12,336 nucleotides of DNA from Sphingobium sp. (lineage in GTDB: Bacteria; Pseudomonadota; Alphaproteobacteria; Sphingomonadales; Sphingomonadaceae). The notes under the pieces were generated by a model. The model ran no database searches and was not told the DNA's origin. It saw only the letters and a list, made by a program, of their open reading frames with translations. The DNA lies in NCBI GenBank assembly GCA_020051025.1, contig JAGVJS010000373.1, positions 1-12,336 of the forward strand. The letters are read 5' to 3'. Position 1 is the stretch's first letter. Every line of letters begins with the position of its first letter. Of the stretch, positions 1 to 8,767 are shown piece by piece. The translations under genes were made by a program, and so were the position numbers.

Positions 1-516
1 GCCGATCGTGCGCCCGCTGGTCAGCAGGCGGCGGCCTTGCGGTGTGATATGGATCCGCCCCTGCGCGACATGGATATTGCCTGACAGGCTCTGTTCCTCG
101 ATCCGCCGGTCGATCTGGCGCATCGCGCCCAGATATTCGCGGACATAGACCTGCTCCAGACCCTGCGCGTCCAGTTGCCCATCTTGCCGTTCGATCCGGG
201 CGAGCAGGAACATCGTGATCGACCGATCGAAGGTGACGGGAAAGACGATCAGGAAGCTGATGTTGAAGGCCAGCGACAGGGCGACCGCACCGACGATGGT
301 GGAAAGGTCGAGCGAGCGGACATGGCGTCCCGCCAGCGCCAGCACCAGGCCGAGCAGCGGCGCCGTCACGGACGCCAGGGCGCTACCGCGATAGAAGAGG
401 ATCGGCATGCCGCTCAGCAACGGGGAAGCCGCAAGGGCCAGAAAGAGGAGAAAGCCGGTAATGAGCGCGACCGCATAGACCAGGGCAAGCCATAGCAGGC
501 GATGGAACATGGTCAT
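1..516 (-). CDS. Membrane protein of unknown function, 3' end missing at the window edge
   Basis: This is the N-terminal 172 residues of a minus-strand gene that runs off the left edge with its frame still open. The start ATG (514-516) overlaps the TGA of the 655-residue protein gene (513-515) as ATGA, so translation is probably coupled. The protein begins MTMFHRLLWLALVYAVALIT and shows about three hydrophobic segments (roughly residues 5-30, 46-63 and 72-94). These are followed by a PVTFDRSIT motif at 93-101 and a hydrophilic helical stretch. A segment around 145-165 (SGNIHV...GRIHITPQGRRLL) looks like the wing of a winged-helix domain, so a cytoplasmic winged-helix-like part is possible. 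I do not recognise the family. The coupling suggests it works with the upstream polytopic protein. The reading frame is convincing; the function is unknown. Confidence 0.8.
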   Translation of the reverse strand, partial: MTMFHRLLWLALVYAVALITGFLLFLALAASPLLSGMPILFYRGSALASVTAPLLGLVLALAGRHVRSLDLSTIVGAVALSLAFNISFLIVFPVTFDRSITMFLLARIERQDGQLDAQGLEQVYVREYLGAMRQIDRRIEEQSLSGNIHVAQGRIHITPQGRRLLTSGRTIG

Positions 517-2480
517 GGCTGGATATCCTCGACGCGGACGAGACAGGCGAGCGGCTGGCGGTAAAGGCAGCGGACCGAGGGAGGAGGCCCCCTGAACCTG
601 ACCCAGACAGGATCGGCCGATGTGAACAGCAGATAATCTATGCCGGCGCTGCGGGCGCGACGGACTATGTCGGCTGGCGCGATCGGGCGGCTATAGATGG
701 GGCGCAGCATCGCAATGCGCGCAGTGACATCGTCCGCCCTGGCGCCGAACAGCCGTGCCTCCCGATCCGCCACGCCGGTCCGATGGGTGCCGTACAGGCC
801 GAAATCGAACATGCGCCGGTGCAACGCGGGATTATGCTGGATGACGGCTTGCGTCGGCAGGTGGCGCGTCGCCCACTCATAGACGGTGCGCTGGTCGTCG
901 TCGTCGGGTCGGTCCGCAATGAGCGCGCCGTCGAACGCGGACACATAGGGCGGGCGAACGAAGCGCAGCCCCACCACATCCCAGATCGCAGCCGCAAGGC
1001 CCAGCGCCAGCGCGACCTTCGCGACCCGGCCCATATTGCGCAGGCGTCGTTCCGGCCCCTGCAACAGGGCGGCGGTCCACACTATCGCTGCAAATTGTGT
1101 GAACCATATGGATCGCCAGGCCAGATCGTTGTTGATGATCGTGGATTTGAGGAAGGTGGCGATGAATAGCGCACAGAATGCGGTCGCCAGCAGCAAGCGT
1201 CCCATAGGCGTTGGCGCAGGGCGATCAGGCCGCCGCCACCAGGCAATGGCGCCCCAGGCGAAAATGCCGAACTCTATCCCATAGTTGAGCGGCAGAAGAG
1301 CGAGGTGCAACAGGCTCCACCACTCTCCTTGAGGGATGATCAGGGTGAAGGGGCGGACCGTGAGCGCGATCGGTAAGCCGCTATCCTCACGATAGTGGAC
1401 AAGATCGCTCAACTGCATCGCCGCAGCGACCAGGGCGACGAGACCCGCCAGAGCGACATAAGGCTTGCGCTGCCACAGGGACAGGCACCCCCAGCCAACC
1501 AGTACCGGCGCGATGGTCAGCATGATCCACACCGACGAACCGAAACAAGTGGCGACAGCAAGGCCAGCCGCGGCGGACAATAGCATCGCCCTTCGGCCAC
1601 CCAGGGCCTGCGCTCGCGTCAGGAGCAGCAAGGCGGTCCAGCCCGCAGTCATCGCCGTCATATGGTGGGGCACGCCCAGGGACGAATGGATGGCGAAGCC
1701 GACCGTCGTATTCCACCAGTCGCTTTGCGACGCCAACAGATGCGTCAACTGATAATATAACCCCATCATGATGAGATCGACGCCGGACACGAAGCAGAAG
1801 AGGGCGATCAGCGCCATGAAGGCGCGTTCGCGTCCCGGCCGCACCAGCCCTGCTGCCTGTGCGACGCACCACATGCCCGCGGGCAGGGCGAGGCCGGCCC
1901 AGAAGAGCGATGCGGAAAAGGCCATGCGCGGGCTGATGGTCAGGCCGCTGGTCCATTCGATCGCCGCCGACCAGAGATAGAAATAATAATAATAGCCGGC
2001 CTTGTCCGGCCGCGCGAAAAAGGGGTCCTGAAACGGCAGGCCGTCGCGTACGATCGCGTGGGTGGTCGCCGCATGTTTGACGAGGTCGATATACAGCAGC
2101 GACTGGTTGAGCTTGCCACCGATCACGAAATCGACGGAATCAAAGGCGACGATGCACAGCCAGAGCAGGACGGCGCCCAACAAGGGCGTGGCGGAACGCA
2201 CCCGCCATGCGGCATGGCCGGCAAGAGCATAGAGCGCGAGCAGCCCATGGAGTGCGATCATGGCGGGCAAGCCTGCCACCCGCACCAGCAAGGCGTCGAC
2301 CGCGGGCAAGAGCGAGAAAGCGAGGATCAGCGCCCATGCGATGCGCGGCCATCCACGCCCACTGTCCAGCCCGGCCCGCTCCAGCAACCGGGTCAGACCC
2401 AGCCCGGGCAACAGGATCAGGCCAAAGCCCAGCAGGACACCCAGCAGCAAGCCCGACAGGTCGGTAAGCAGGAAATCCAT
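513..2480 (-). CDS. Large polytopic membrane protein, GT-C-like (possible lipid-linked sugar transferase)
   Basis: The 655-residue protein has many hydrophobic segments up to about residue 505, then a soluble C-terminal part of about 150 residues. The start is the first ATG after an in-frame TAG that directly precedes it; no good Shine-Dalgarno is visible. Near the N-terminus, a conserved-looking loop (residues 131-155, IDLVKHAATTHAI...GLPFQDPFF) is followed by four tyrosines at 163-166. The membrane part also holds FVSGVD (230-235) and VPHHM (270-274). Early loops with acidic and His residues plus a soluble C-terminal domain are typical of GT-C glycosyltransferases that use polyprenyl-phosphate sugars, but no named family is certain. 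The C-terminal part has a DDDD run near 526 and IDYLLFTSADPVW near 614. The divergent GT2/methyltransferase operon supports a glycan role. Polytopic membrane protein is secure; glycosyltransferase is an inference. Confidence 0.85.
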   Translation of the reverse strand: MDFLLTDLSGLLLGVLLGFGLILLPGLGLTRLLERAGLDSGRGWPRIAWALILAFSLLPAVDALLVRVAGLPAMIALHGLLALYALAGHAAWRVRSATPLLGAVLLWLCIVAFDSVDFVIGGKLNQSLLYIDLVKHAATTHAIVRDGLPFQDPFFARPDKAGYYYYFYLWSAAIEWTSGLTISPRMAFSASLFWAGLALPAGMWCVAQAAGLVRPGRERAFMALIALFCFVSGVDLIMMGLYYQLTHLLASQSDWWNTTVGFAIHSSLGVPHHMTAMTAGWTALLLLTRAQALGGRRAMLLSAAAGLAVATCFGSSVWIMLTIAPVLVGWGCLSLWQRKPYVALAGLVALVAAAMQLSDLVHYREDSGLPIALTVRPFTLIIPQGEWWSLLHLALLPLNYGIEFGIFAWGAIAWWRRPDRPAPTPMGRLLLATAFCALFIATFLKSTIINNDLAWRSIWFTQFAAIVWTAALLQGPERRLRNMGRVAKVALALGLAAAIWDVVGLRFVRPPYVSAFDGALIADRPDDDDQRTVYEWATRHLPTQAVIQHNPALHRRMFDFGLYGTHRTGVADREARLFGARADDVTARIAMLRPIYSRPIAPADIVRRARSAGIDYLLFTSADPVWVRFRGPPPSVRCLYRQPLACLVRVEDIQP

Positions 2481-2604
2481 CTAGCGGAACAAGATCGTCA
2501 TCATGATGAGGCGAGGAGTAGCCAGGCACGGTTAACATGCCGCTAATCATCTGCACGCTGCAATCGCTCATGATCCATTAACCATTATCGTCGATATATT
2601 GCCC
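2481..2604. promoter_or_regulatory. Divergent intergenic region holding the promoters of both flanking operons
   Basis: About 124 nt separate the minus-strand polytopic protein gene from the plus-strand glycosyltransferase gene, so both start sites and any shared control must lie here or inside the genes. The region is AT-richer than its surroundings (GTTAAC at 2531-2536, CATTAACCATTAT at 2576-2588, TATATT at 2595-2600). I could not pick a convincing -35/-10 pair for either direction, and neither gene has a strong ribosome binding site. No gene is visible in this stretch. Confidence 0.4.
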
Positions 2605-3621
2605 ATGCGCGCCACGCCCACCCTGTCGATCGTCATTCCGGTCTATAATGAGCAGGAGGGCCTGTCGCTGTTCCTCGATGCCGCGCGCCCGGCCGTGGCG
2701 CAGGCGCTGGCACTCGTCGGGCCGGATGTGCGCGCCGAATATCTGTTCGTGGACGATGGCAGCAGCGATCGCACCGGCGACATATTGGCGATCCTGGCGC
2801 GGCTGAACCCGGATATTCGCTATCTTACCCTGTCACGCAATTTCGGCAAAGAAGCGGCGCTTGCGGCGGGTATCGACCATGCCACCGGCGATGCCGTCAT
2901 CCCGATCGACGTCGATCTTCAGGATCCTCCTGAGGTCATAGTGGCGATGGTTAGAGCCTGGCTCGGCGGCGCGCAGGTGGTCAACGCCCGCCGTGCCGAT
3001 CGATCGAGCGATGGCTGGTTCAAACGGTGGAGCGCGCATGGCTTCTACCGTCTGCTCAACCGCCTGTCCGACTATCCGATCCCAGAAAATGTTGGCGATT
3101 TCCGCCTGCTCGACCGGCAGGCGGTGGACGTCATCAAGCAATTGGGCGAGCAGGCCCGCTTCAACAAAGGCCTCTTCTCCTGGATCGGGTTCCGTATCGC
3201 GACGGTCGACTATGTTCGTGCCGCGCGGGGCTCCGGCACCACCAAATGGCGGCTCGGCAGGCTCTGGTCGCTGGCGATCGACGGCATCACCGCATCGACC
3301 ACCATGCCGCTGCGGATCTGGTCCTATATCGGTGGGGGGATCGCGTTGCTGGCCTTTGCCTATGCGGCTTTCCTCGTTGCGCATACGATGATTACCGGCA
3401 TCGACGTGCCGGGCTATGCGTCGATCATGATCGCAGTGCTGGGTCTGGGCGGCCTCAATCTGCTCAGCCTGGGTATCGTCGGCGAATATCTCGGGCGGGT
3501 CGCGCGCGAAGTGCGACAGCGCCCGCTCTATGTTGTCGCCCATCAATCGTCCCCACAGCCTGCCGCCGCTGCGGCACTGGCCGTAACCCCGTTGCACACA
3601 GCCCGCGCTTCACAAGGATAA
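2605..3621 (+). CDS. Polyprenyl-phosphate glycosyltransferase, GT2 family (GtrB/DPM1-like)
   Basis: The enzyme is predicted to transfer a sugar from a nucleotide donor to a polyprenyl phosphate at the inner face of the cytoplasmic membrane. With the ATG at 2605 it has 338 residues; a TTG six bases upstream is a possible alternative. A GT-A domain carries LSIVIPVYNEQEG (7-19), FVDDGSSDRT (48-57), SRNFGKEAAL (77-86) and the DVDLQDPPE block (102-110), whose Asp102-x-Asp104 should hold the metal and nucleotide-sugar. Two hydrophobic segments follow (about 232-256 and 265-290), then GEYLGR and a juxtamembrane RPLYVV, the usual C-terminal layout of GtrB/ArnC-type enzymes. It is followed after 6 nt by a methyltransferase gene. 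The sugar is not readable from sequence. No GtrA-type flippase gene is present in the window. The family assignment is strong. Confidence 0.93.
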   Translation: MRATPTLSIVIPVYNEQEGLSLFLDAARPAVAQALALVGPDVRAEYLFVDDGSSDRTGDILAILARLNPDIRYLTLSRNFGKEAALAAGIDHATGDAVIPIDVDLQDPPEVIVAMVRAWLGGAQVVNARRADRSSDGWFKRWSAHGFYRLLNRLSDYPIPENVGDFRLLDRQAVDVIKQLGEQARFNKGLFSWIGFRIATVDYVRAARGSGTTKWRLGRLWSLAIDGITASTTMPLRIWSYIGGGIALLAFAYAAFLVAHTMITGIDVPGYASIMIAVLGLGGLNLLSLGIVGEYLGRVAREVRQRPLYVVAHQSSPQPAAAAALAVTPLHTARASQG

Positions 3622-3627
3622 AGCCGA

Positions 3628-4353
3628 ATGGACCGATCAGCCTATGAAAGCATGAGCATGCAGGAGGGCGGACACTGGTGGTTCGTCGCCCGTCGTGCCA
3701 TATTGGATAGGTTGATCCGCAGCCGGATCGCGCCGCCGGTCGGCGCGCGCATCCTGGAGGCAGGATGCGGCACGGGCGGCAATCTGGCGATGCTGGCGCA
3801 ACATGGGTCTGTGGATGCGCTGGAATATGATGGGCAGGCCCGCGCGCTGGCCCATGCGCAGGGCATCGGCACGATCGAGCCAGGTATGTTGCCCGACAAG
3901 ATCGGCTTTGACGGCGCGCATTATGATCTGATCGCTCTGCTCGACGTGCTGGAACATGTGGAGGAGGATCGCGCCTCGCTCGTCGCACTGCGCGCACGGC
4001 TGGCGCCGGGCGGGCGGATATTGCTGACGGTGCCCGCCGTGCCGTGGCTCTGGTCGGACCATGATGTGCTGCACCATCACAAGCGCCGCTATACGCTGTC
4101 CGGTCTGCGCGATGTAGCGGGGGCCGCAGGGCTGAAGGTCGATACGATCGGCTATTTTAACAGCCTGCTTTTCCCGCTGGCGGTCGCCACCCGCACCGCG
4201 CACCGGCTGTTGCGGCGCACTGCCCCGCTCGATGCCCGGCCTGCGGCGCCGATCAACGGACTTTTGCGGCGGATTTTCGGATGGGAACAACATTTGCTGG
4301 GTCGCGTCCGCTTTCCCATTGGGCTTTCCCTGTACGCGATATTGTCAGCCTGA
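3628..4353 (+). CDS. Class I SAM-dependent methyltransferase
   Basis: The 241-residue protein has the Rossmann-type methyltransferase motifs in order: motif I EAGCGTGGN at 44-52 for SAM binding, an acidic end of strand 2 (LEYD, 65-68), a motif IV/post region LIALLDVLEHVEED at 101-114, and LAPGGRILLTVPA after it. The N-terminal HWWFVARR (16-23) is common in the Methyltransf_11/23-like enzymes of surface-glycan clusters. A C-terminal hydrophobic stretch near 145-165 and the basic end suggest contact with the membrane or a lipid-linked substrate. It starts 6 nt after the glycosyltransferase stop, with AAGGA at 3614-3618 as ribosome binding site, so the two form one operon. Its last 9 bases overlap the end of the convergent gene. 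The substrate is unknown; methylation of a lipid-linked sugar or of the lipid is an inference from context. Confidence 0.9.
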   Translation: MDRSAYESMSMQEGGHWWFVARRAILDRLIRSRIAPPVGARILEAGCGTGGNLAMLAQHGSVDALEYDGQARALAHAQGIGTIEPGMLPDKIGFDGAHYDLIALLDVLEHVEEDRASLVALRARLAPGGRILLTVPAVPWLWSDHDVLHHHKRRYTLSGLRDVAGAAGLKVDTIGYFNSLLFPLAVATRTAHRLLRRTAPLDARPAAPINGLLRRIFGWEQHLLGRVRFPIGLSLYAILSA

Positions 4354-5892
4354 CGGATCGTCGGGATGGTGCCATGATCCTTCCCAACACCGATCGGTTG
4401 GCCTGACGTCCACCAATGCCGGATGGACGGGGCGGACGATCGCGGGCATCTGTGTCAACGGGGCGACATAGCTGTAGATCGGGAAGTCGCCGAAGCTGCG
4501 CCTCCAGGCGGAAAAAATGTCGCACCGCACTTGCGGCGCCGCCGGATAGACCAGCGCGCGCCGGATTTCCGTCAGCCCGGTGATCGATCCGATGGCCAGC
4601 AGCAGGATCAGCACGCGCCGCGTCTGCGGTTCCCGGTCCAGCGCGTCGGCCACCATCATCGCCACTATGGTGAGCGCGGTCACGGATCCCCGCATCATCA
4701 GGTCGATCGACCAGCCGATCTGGAGAAAGGGAATGATCAGTAGCCATGCGGTCGCCAGCGTCAGCGTATCGCGCCCGAACCGGACCCCGCGCGCCAGCAG
4801 GACGAGCGGAATGACATAGACCAGCACTTCCAGCATTTCGAACGTGCCCCATTGTGTCAGGGGTAAATTCGCAATGCGCATGCCGACACTTTCGCCCGCC
4901 GCCGCCATATAGAGCAGCGCGGGCACGATGATCAGCGTAGCCATAGCGGGCAGCAATATGTCCGACGGGCGCAGCGCTCGCTGCAACAGCGTCCTCAAGG
5001 CTGCCAGCAAGGCAAAGGGCATGGCGCCGATCAGCCCGAGCGGCGACCAGAGCGCGGTGAGCGGCAGCAAGGTCAGCGCGATGCCCAGCGAGATCTTCTG
5101 TCGCTGCCACAGCAGATAGGCCAGCGCTCCGATCCAACCCGACATGGCATGATTGGGCACCCAAAAGACCAAGGTGATGGCAGAAGAAAACTGTAAGTCT
5201 GACCAGTTTTCCATATGATCGGTCAACTTACCGTCGATCAGCAGGCGACCCAGCGCATCCAGCCCGGAAAAGACGAAGAAGACCAGCAATGCCACCAACC
5301 GCGCCCGGCGCGTGTCGAACAGAGTCGTGAACAGCGCCAGTACCGTGCCCAGCATCACGCTGTTCTGCGTCAGTAACGCGATCTCGCTCGCGCGCTCGCC
5401 CGCGACTTTGCCAATCAGGGCAGGGACCAGAAACATGGCGATGGGCGCGCGCAGCACTTCGGGTTCTGCCCGCATATAGACGAAGGGCCAGGGGTGAATG
5501 GTCATGTCGCGCAGCGCGGCAAAACGCACCTGCCAGTCGATATTGGCGTAGAAAAAGCGGCCCTCGCCACCCAATATCAGCGCTGCCGCCGCCAGCCCGA
5601 TACACAGCAGCAGCATGGACAGGTTCGGCCCGGCAAAGCTGCGGGCCATACGCACCGTCGCCACGCAGATCAGTGCAATCAGGATCGCGCCCAGTCCATA
5701 GGCATAGAGCGGCATGACGTCCAGAAACCGCCAGAGCAGCAATTGCCCGATGCCCAGCCATGCGATTAGCCCGGCCAATAACCAACTGCCCGCCAAGGGG
5801 TGGGTGAGCAGGCGGCTGGCGGAAAATGATGGACCGGAACGGTTCGGGCCGGAAAGGTCGGGGGCGGACGGAGTCAGGAGCGATGCGTGCAT
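4345..5892 (-). CDS. Polytopic membrane protein, apparent distant paralogue of the 655-residue protein
   Basis: From the ATG at 5892 the protein has 515 residues. The frame stays open to a TTG at 5943, but that start would lie inside the transcription terminator of the atp operon, so I reject it. A Pro/Ser-rich N-terminus of about 30 residues is followed by around ten or more hydrophobic segments and a short soluble tail with two Cys (457 and 502). An early loop NIDWQVRFAALRDM (117-130) leads to HPWPFVYMRAEPE. Later come FFVFSGLD (205-212) and WVPNHAM (244-250). The same motifs in the same order occur in the 655-residue protein, suggesting shared ancestry. A GT-C-like transferase is possible, but I do not recognise a named family. 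It starts only about 20 nt after the atp terminator and has only a weak ribosome binding site. Its 3' end overlaps the methyltransferase gene by 9 nt. Confidence 0.82.
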   Translation of the reverse strand: MHASLLTPSAPDLSGPNRSGPSFSASRLLTHPLAGSWLLAGLIAWLGIGQLLLWRFLDVMPLYAYGLGAILIALICVATVRMARSFAGPNLSMLLLCIGLAAAALILGGEGRFFYANIDWQVRFAALRDMTIHPWPFVYMRAEPEVLRAPIAMFLVPALIGKVAGERASEIALLTQNSVMLGTVLALFTTLFDTRRARLVALLVFFVFSGLDALGRLLIDGKLTDHMENWSDLQFSSAITLVFWVPNHAMSGWIGALAYLLWQRQKISLGIALTLLPLTALWSPLGLIGAMPFALLAALRTLLQRALRPSDILLPAMATLIIVPALLYMAAAGESVGMRIANLPLTQWGTFEMLEVLVYVIPLVLLARGVRFGRDTLTLATAWLLIIPFLQIGWSIDLMMRGSVTALTIVAMMVADALDREPQTRRVLILLLAIGSITGLTEIRRALVYPAAPQVRCDIFSAWRRSFGDFPIYSYVAPLTQMPAIVRPVHPALVDVRPTDRCWEGSWHHPDDPSG

Positions 5893-5911
5893 GTCCCGCC
5901 GTTCATGGCAA

Positions 5912-5943
5912 AGAAAAAGGGGCGCGGAAAGCGCCCCTTTCAA
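5912..5943 (-). terminator. Intrinsic terminator of the atp operon
   Basis: A perfect 10-bp inverted repeat, AAAGGGGCGC (5916-5925) and GCGCCCCTTT (5931-5940), encloses a 5-nt loop. Read on the minus strand, the stem is followed at once by a T-rich tract (TTTTTCTTT when its last stem bases are counted). This is the classic form of a Rho-independent terminator. It lies about 50 nt after the atpC stop and so closes the ATP synthase transcript. Confidence 0.9.
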
Positions 5944-5989
5944 AAGGATCGGCCATTCGTTTCGAATAGCGAAGCATAGAGTCGATCTA

Positions 5990-6244
5990 TCAGCCAGCCT
6001 TTTCGGCCAATACCGTCAGGCCCTTCTCATTCACTTCGGCAAAGCCGCCTTCGACCGGAATGATTTCCGGTGCGGCGCCAGCGCTGCTGAAGATCTGGAT
6101 ATTGCCGTCGCGCACGGTCGACATGAAGGGGGCATGGCCCTCCAGCACGCCGAAGTCGCCGTCGGTGCCGGGAACGACCACCTGATAGACCTCTTCGGAG
6201 CGGACGAGCTTTTCCGGGGTCACGAGTTCGAAATGCAGTGCCAT
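5990..6244 (-). CDS. atpC: F1F0 ATP synthase subunit epsilon, short form
   Basis: Epsilon is part of the F1 central stalk, binds gamma and contacts the c-ring. The 84-residue protein begins [14 protein letters not shown] and has the N-terminal beta-sandwich signatures [17 protein letters not shown] (24-40) and VEGGFAEV (64-71). It ends just after that domain. Most bacterial epsilons are about 130-140 residues and carry a C-terminal two-helix hairpin that can inhibit ATP hydrolysis; here it is absent. No lost helix coding is evident downstream before the terminator, so this looks like a natural short form and not a recent truncation. The ribosome binding site GAGGA (6252-6256) lies 7 nt before the ATG, directly next to the hairpin repeat that separates this gene from atpD. 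It is the last gene of the operon. Confidence 0.95.
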   Translation of the reverse strand: MALHFELVTPEKLVRSEEVYQVVVPGTDGDFGVLEGHAPFMSTVRDGNIQIFSSAGAAPEIIPVEGGFAEVNEKGLTVLAEKAG

Positions 6245-6260
6245 TTTCTAGTCCTCTGAA

Positions 6261-6406
6261 CCCCTCTCCCACCGGGAGAGGGAGGGGCCCGCCGCGAAGC
6301 GGTGGGAGGGTGAGGGCGATCGGCAATGCCGGCTTCGCCCTCATCCAACTCCGACTAGCCAGCAAGCTGGCAAGTCTTCGTATCCTTCTCCCATGGGGAG
6401 AAGGAG
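6261..6406. repeat. Mosaic palindromic (REP/MITE-like) element between atpD and atpC
   Basis: Nearly all of this spacer is made of inverted repeats. Hairpin 1: CCCTCTCCC (6262-6270) with GGGAGAGGG (6274-6282). Hairpin 2: CCCGCCGC (6288-6295) with GCGGTGGG (6299-6306), one G-T pair. Hairpin 3: GAGGGCGA (6312-6319) with TCGCCCTC (6335-6342), containing an inner CGGC/GCCG stem. Hairpin 4: GACT..GCCAGC (6353-6363) with GCTGGC..AGTC (6366-6376). Hairpin 5: CCTTCTCCC (6384-6392) with GGGAGAAGG (6396-6404). The outer hairpins resemble each other. From memory, CTCTCCC..GGGAGAG..GGGTGAGGG units are dispersed repeats in sphingomonads and other proteobacteria. No T-tract follows any stem on the minus strand, so these are not ordinary terminators. 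Confidence 0.75.
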
Positions 6407-6412
6407 TTTAGC

Positions 6413-7879
<1,467 letters not shown>

Positions 7880-8764
7880 TTAAAGGGCTTCGGCGCCCGA
7901 GATGATTTCGACGAGTTCGGTGGTAATCGCGGCCTGACGGCCACGGTTATACTGAATGTTCAGCTTGTTGATGAGGTCGCCGGCGTTGCGGGTCGCATTG
8001 TCCATGGCGGTCATCGACGCGCCCTGTTCGGACGCGTTGTTTTCCAGCAGCGCCTTGAAGATCTGCACCGTCACGTTGCGCGGCAGCAGGTCGTCCAGGA
8101 TCGCTTCCTCGCTCGGCTCATATTCCACCGTCGCGGCGATCGCATTGCGATCGGCGTCGGCGGGGATCTTCACCGGGATGATCTGCTGTTCGGTCGGGAT
8201 CTGGGCCAGAGCCGACTTGAAGCGCGAGTAGAAGAGGTGGGCGACGTCGAACTTGCCGTTCAAATACATGTCGGTCAGTTCGTGCGCCACCGCCTGCGCC
8301 TGCGCGAAGCCCGGCTCCTTGGTGCCGGTCGTGTCGTAATTGGCGATGATCTGGCCGGGGAAGGTGCGGTTGATGACCGGACGGCCCTTGCGGCCGATCA
8401 GATAGAACTGAACCTTCTTGCCGGCCTGTTCCAGTTCGCGTGCCTTCAGGATCGCGGCCTTGACGATGTTGGCGTTGAACGCGCCGGCGAGGCCACGGTC
8501 GGAGTTGGCGACGACCAGCAGATGGACTTCATCCTTGCCGGTGCCGGCCAGCAGCGGCGAGGCGCCTTCGCCCGAACCGCCGGCGATCTTCGACGCCAGC
8601 GAGGCAACGACCGCTTCCAGACGGCTGGAATAGGGGCGAGCAGCTTCCGCAGCGGCCTGCGCCTTGCGCAGCTTCGCGGCGGCGACCATCTGCTTGGCCT
8701 TGGTGATCTTTTGCGTCGACTTCACCGAGTCGCGGCGGATCTTCAGTTCCTTGAGGCTAGGCAT
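7880..8764 (-). CDS. atpG: F1F0 ATP synthase subunit gamma
   Basis: Gamma is the rotating central shaft of F1. The 294-residue protein has the conserved N-terminal helix [20 protein letters not shown] followed by [16 protein letters not shown]. It ends with the C-terminal helix block that includes [28 protein letters not shown] and [13 protein letters not shown]. Both are family signatures, and the length is typical. The ATG lies 3 nt after the TGA of the inserted LysE-family gene, and the only Shine-Dalgarno-like bases (GGA near 8774-8776) sit inside that gene, about 11 nt away. Gamma translation is therefore probably coupled to translation of the inserted gene and not directly to atpA, as would be usual. 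The domain content shows nothing unusual. Confidence 0.98.
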   Translation of the reverse strand: MPSLKELKIRRDSVKSTQKITKAKQMVAAAKLRKAQAAAEAARPYSSRLEAVVASLASKIAGGSGEGASPLLAGTGKDEVHLLVVANSDRGLAGAFNANIVKAAILKARELEQAGKKVQFYLIGRKGRPVINRTFPGQIIANYDTTGTKEPGFAQAQAVAHELTDMYLNGKFDVAHLFYSRFKSALAQIPTEQQIIPVKIPADADRNAIAATVEYEPSEEAILDDLLPRNVTVQIFKALLENNASEQGASMTAMDNATRNAGDLINKLNIQYNRGRQAAITTELVEIISGAEAL

Positions 8765-8767
8765 AAT

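Noticed and set aside
2140..2571. Minus-strand open frame starting in the divergent intergenic region
   Set aside because: It runs in another frame through the 655-residue protein gene and its translation is not membrane-like or otherwise recognisable; the overlapping polytopic frame is far more convincing.
2833..3597. Minus-strand open frame opposite the glycosyltransferase gene
   Set aside because: Low-complexity, Arg/Asp-rich translation typical of antisense frames; the plus strand has clear GT2 motifs throughout.
5893..5943. N-terminal extension of the 515-residue protein from a TTG at 5943
   Set aside because: It would place the start codon and 17 extra codons in and just after the intrinsic terminator hairpin; the ATG at 5892 is a better start.
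6384..6404. Hairpin just after atpD as an internal terminator
   Set aside because: The stem is perfect, but the following minus-strand sequence (ATACGAAGAC) has no T-tract, and it is one of a series of repeat hairpins.
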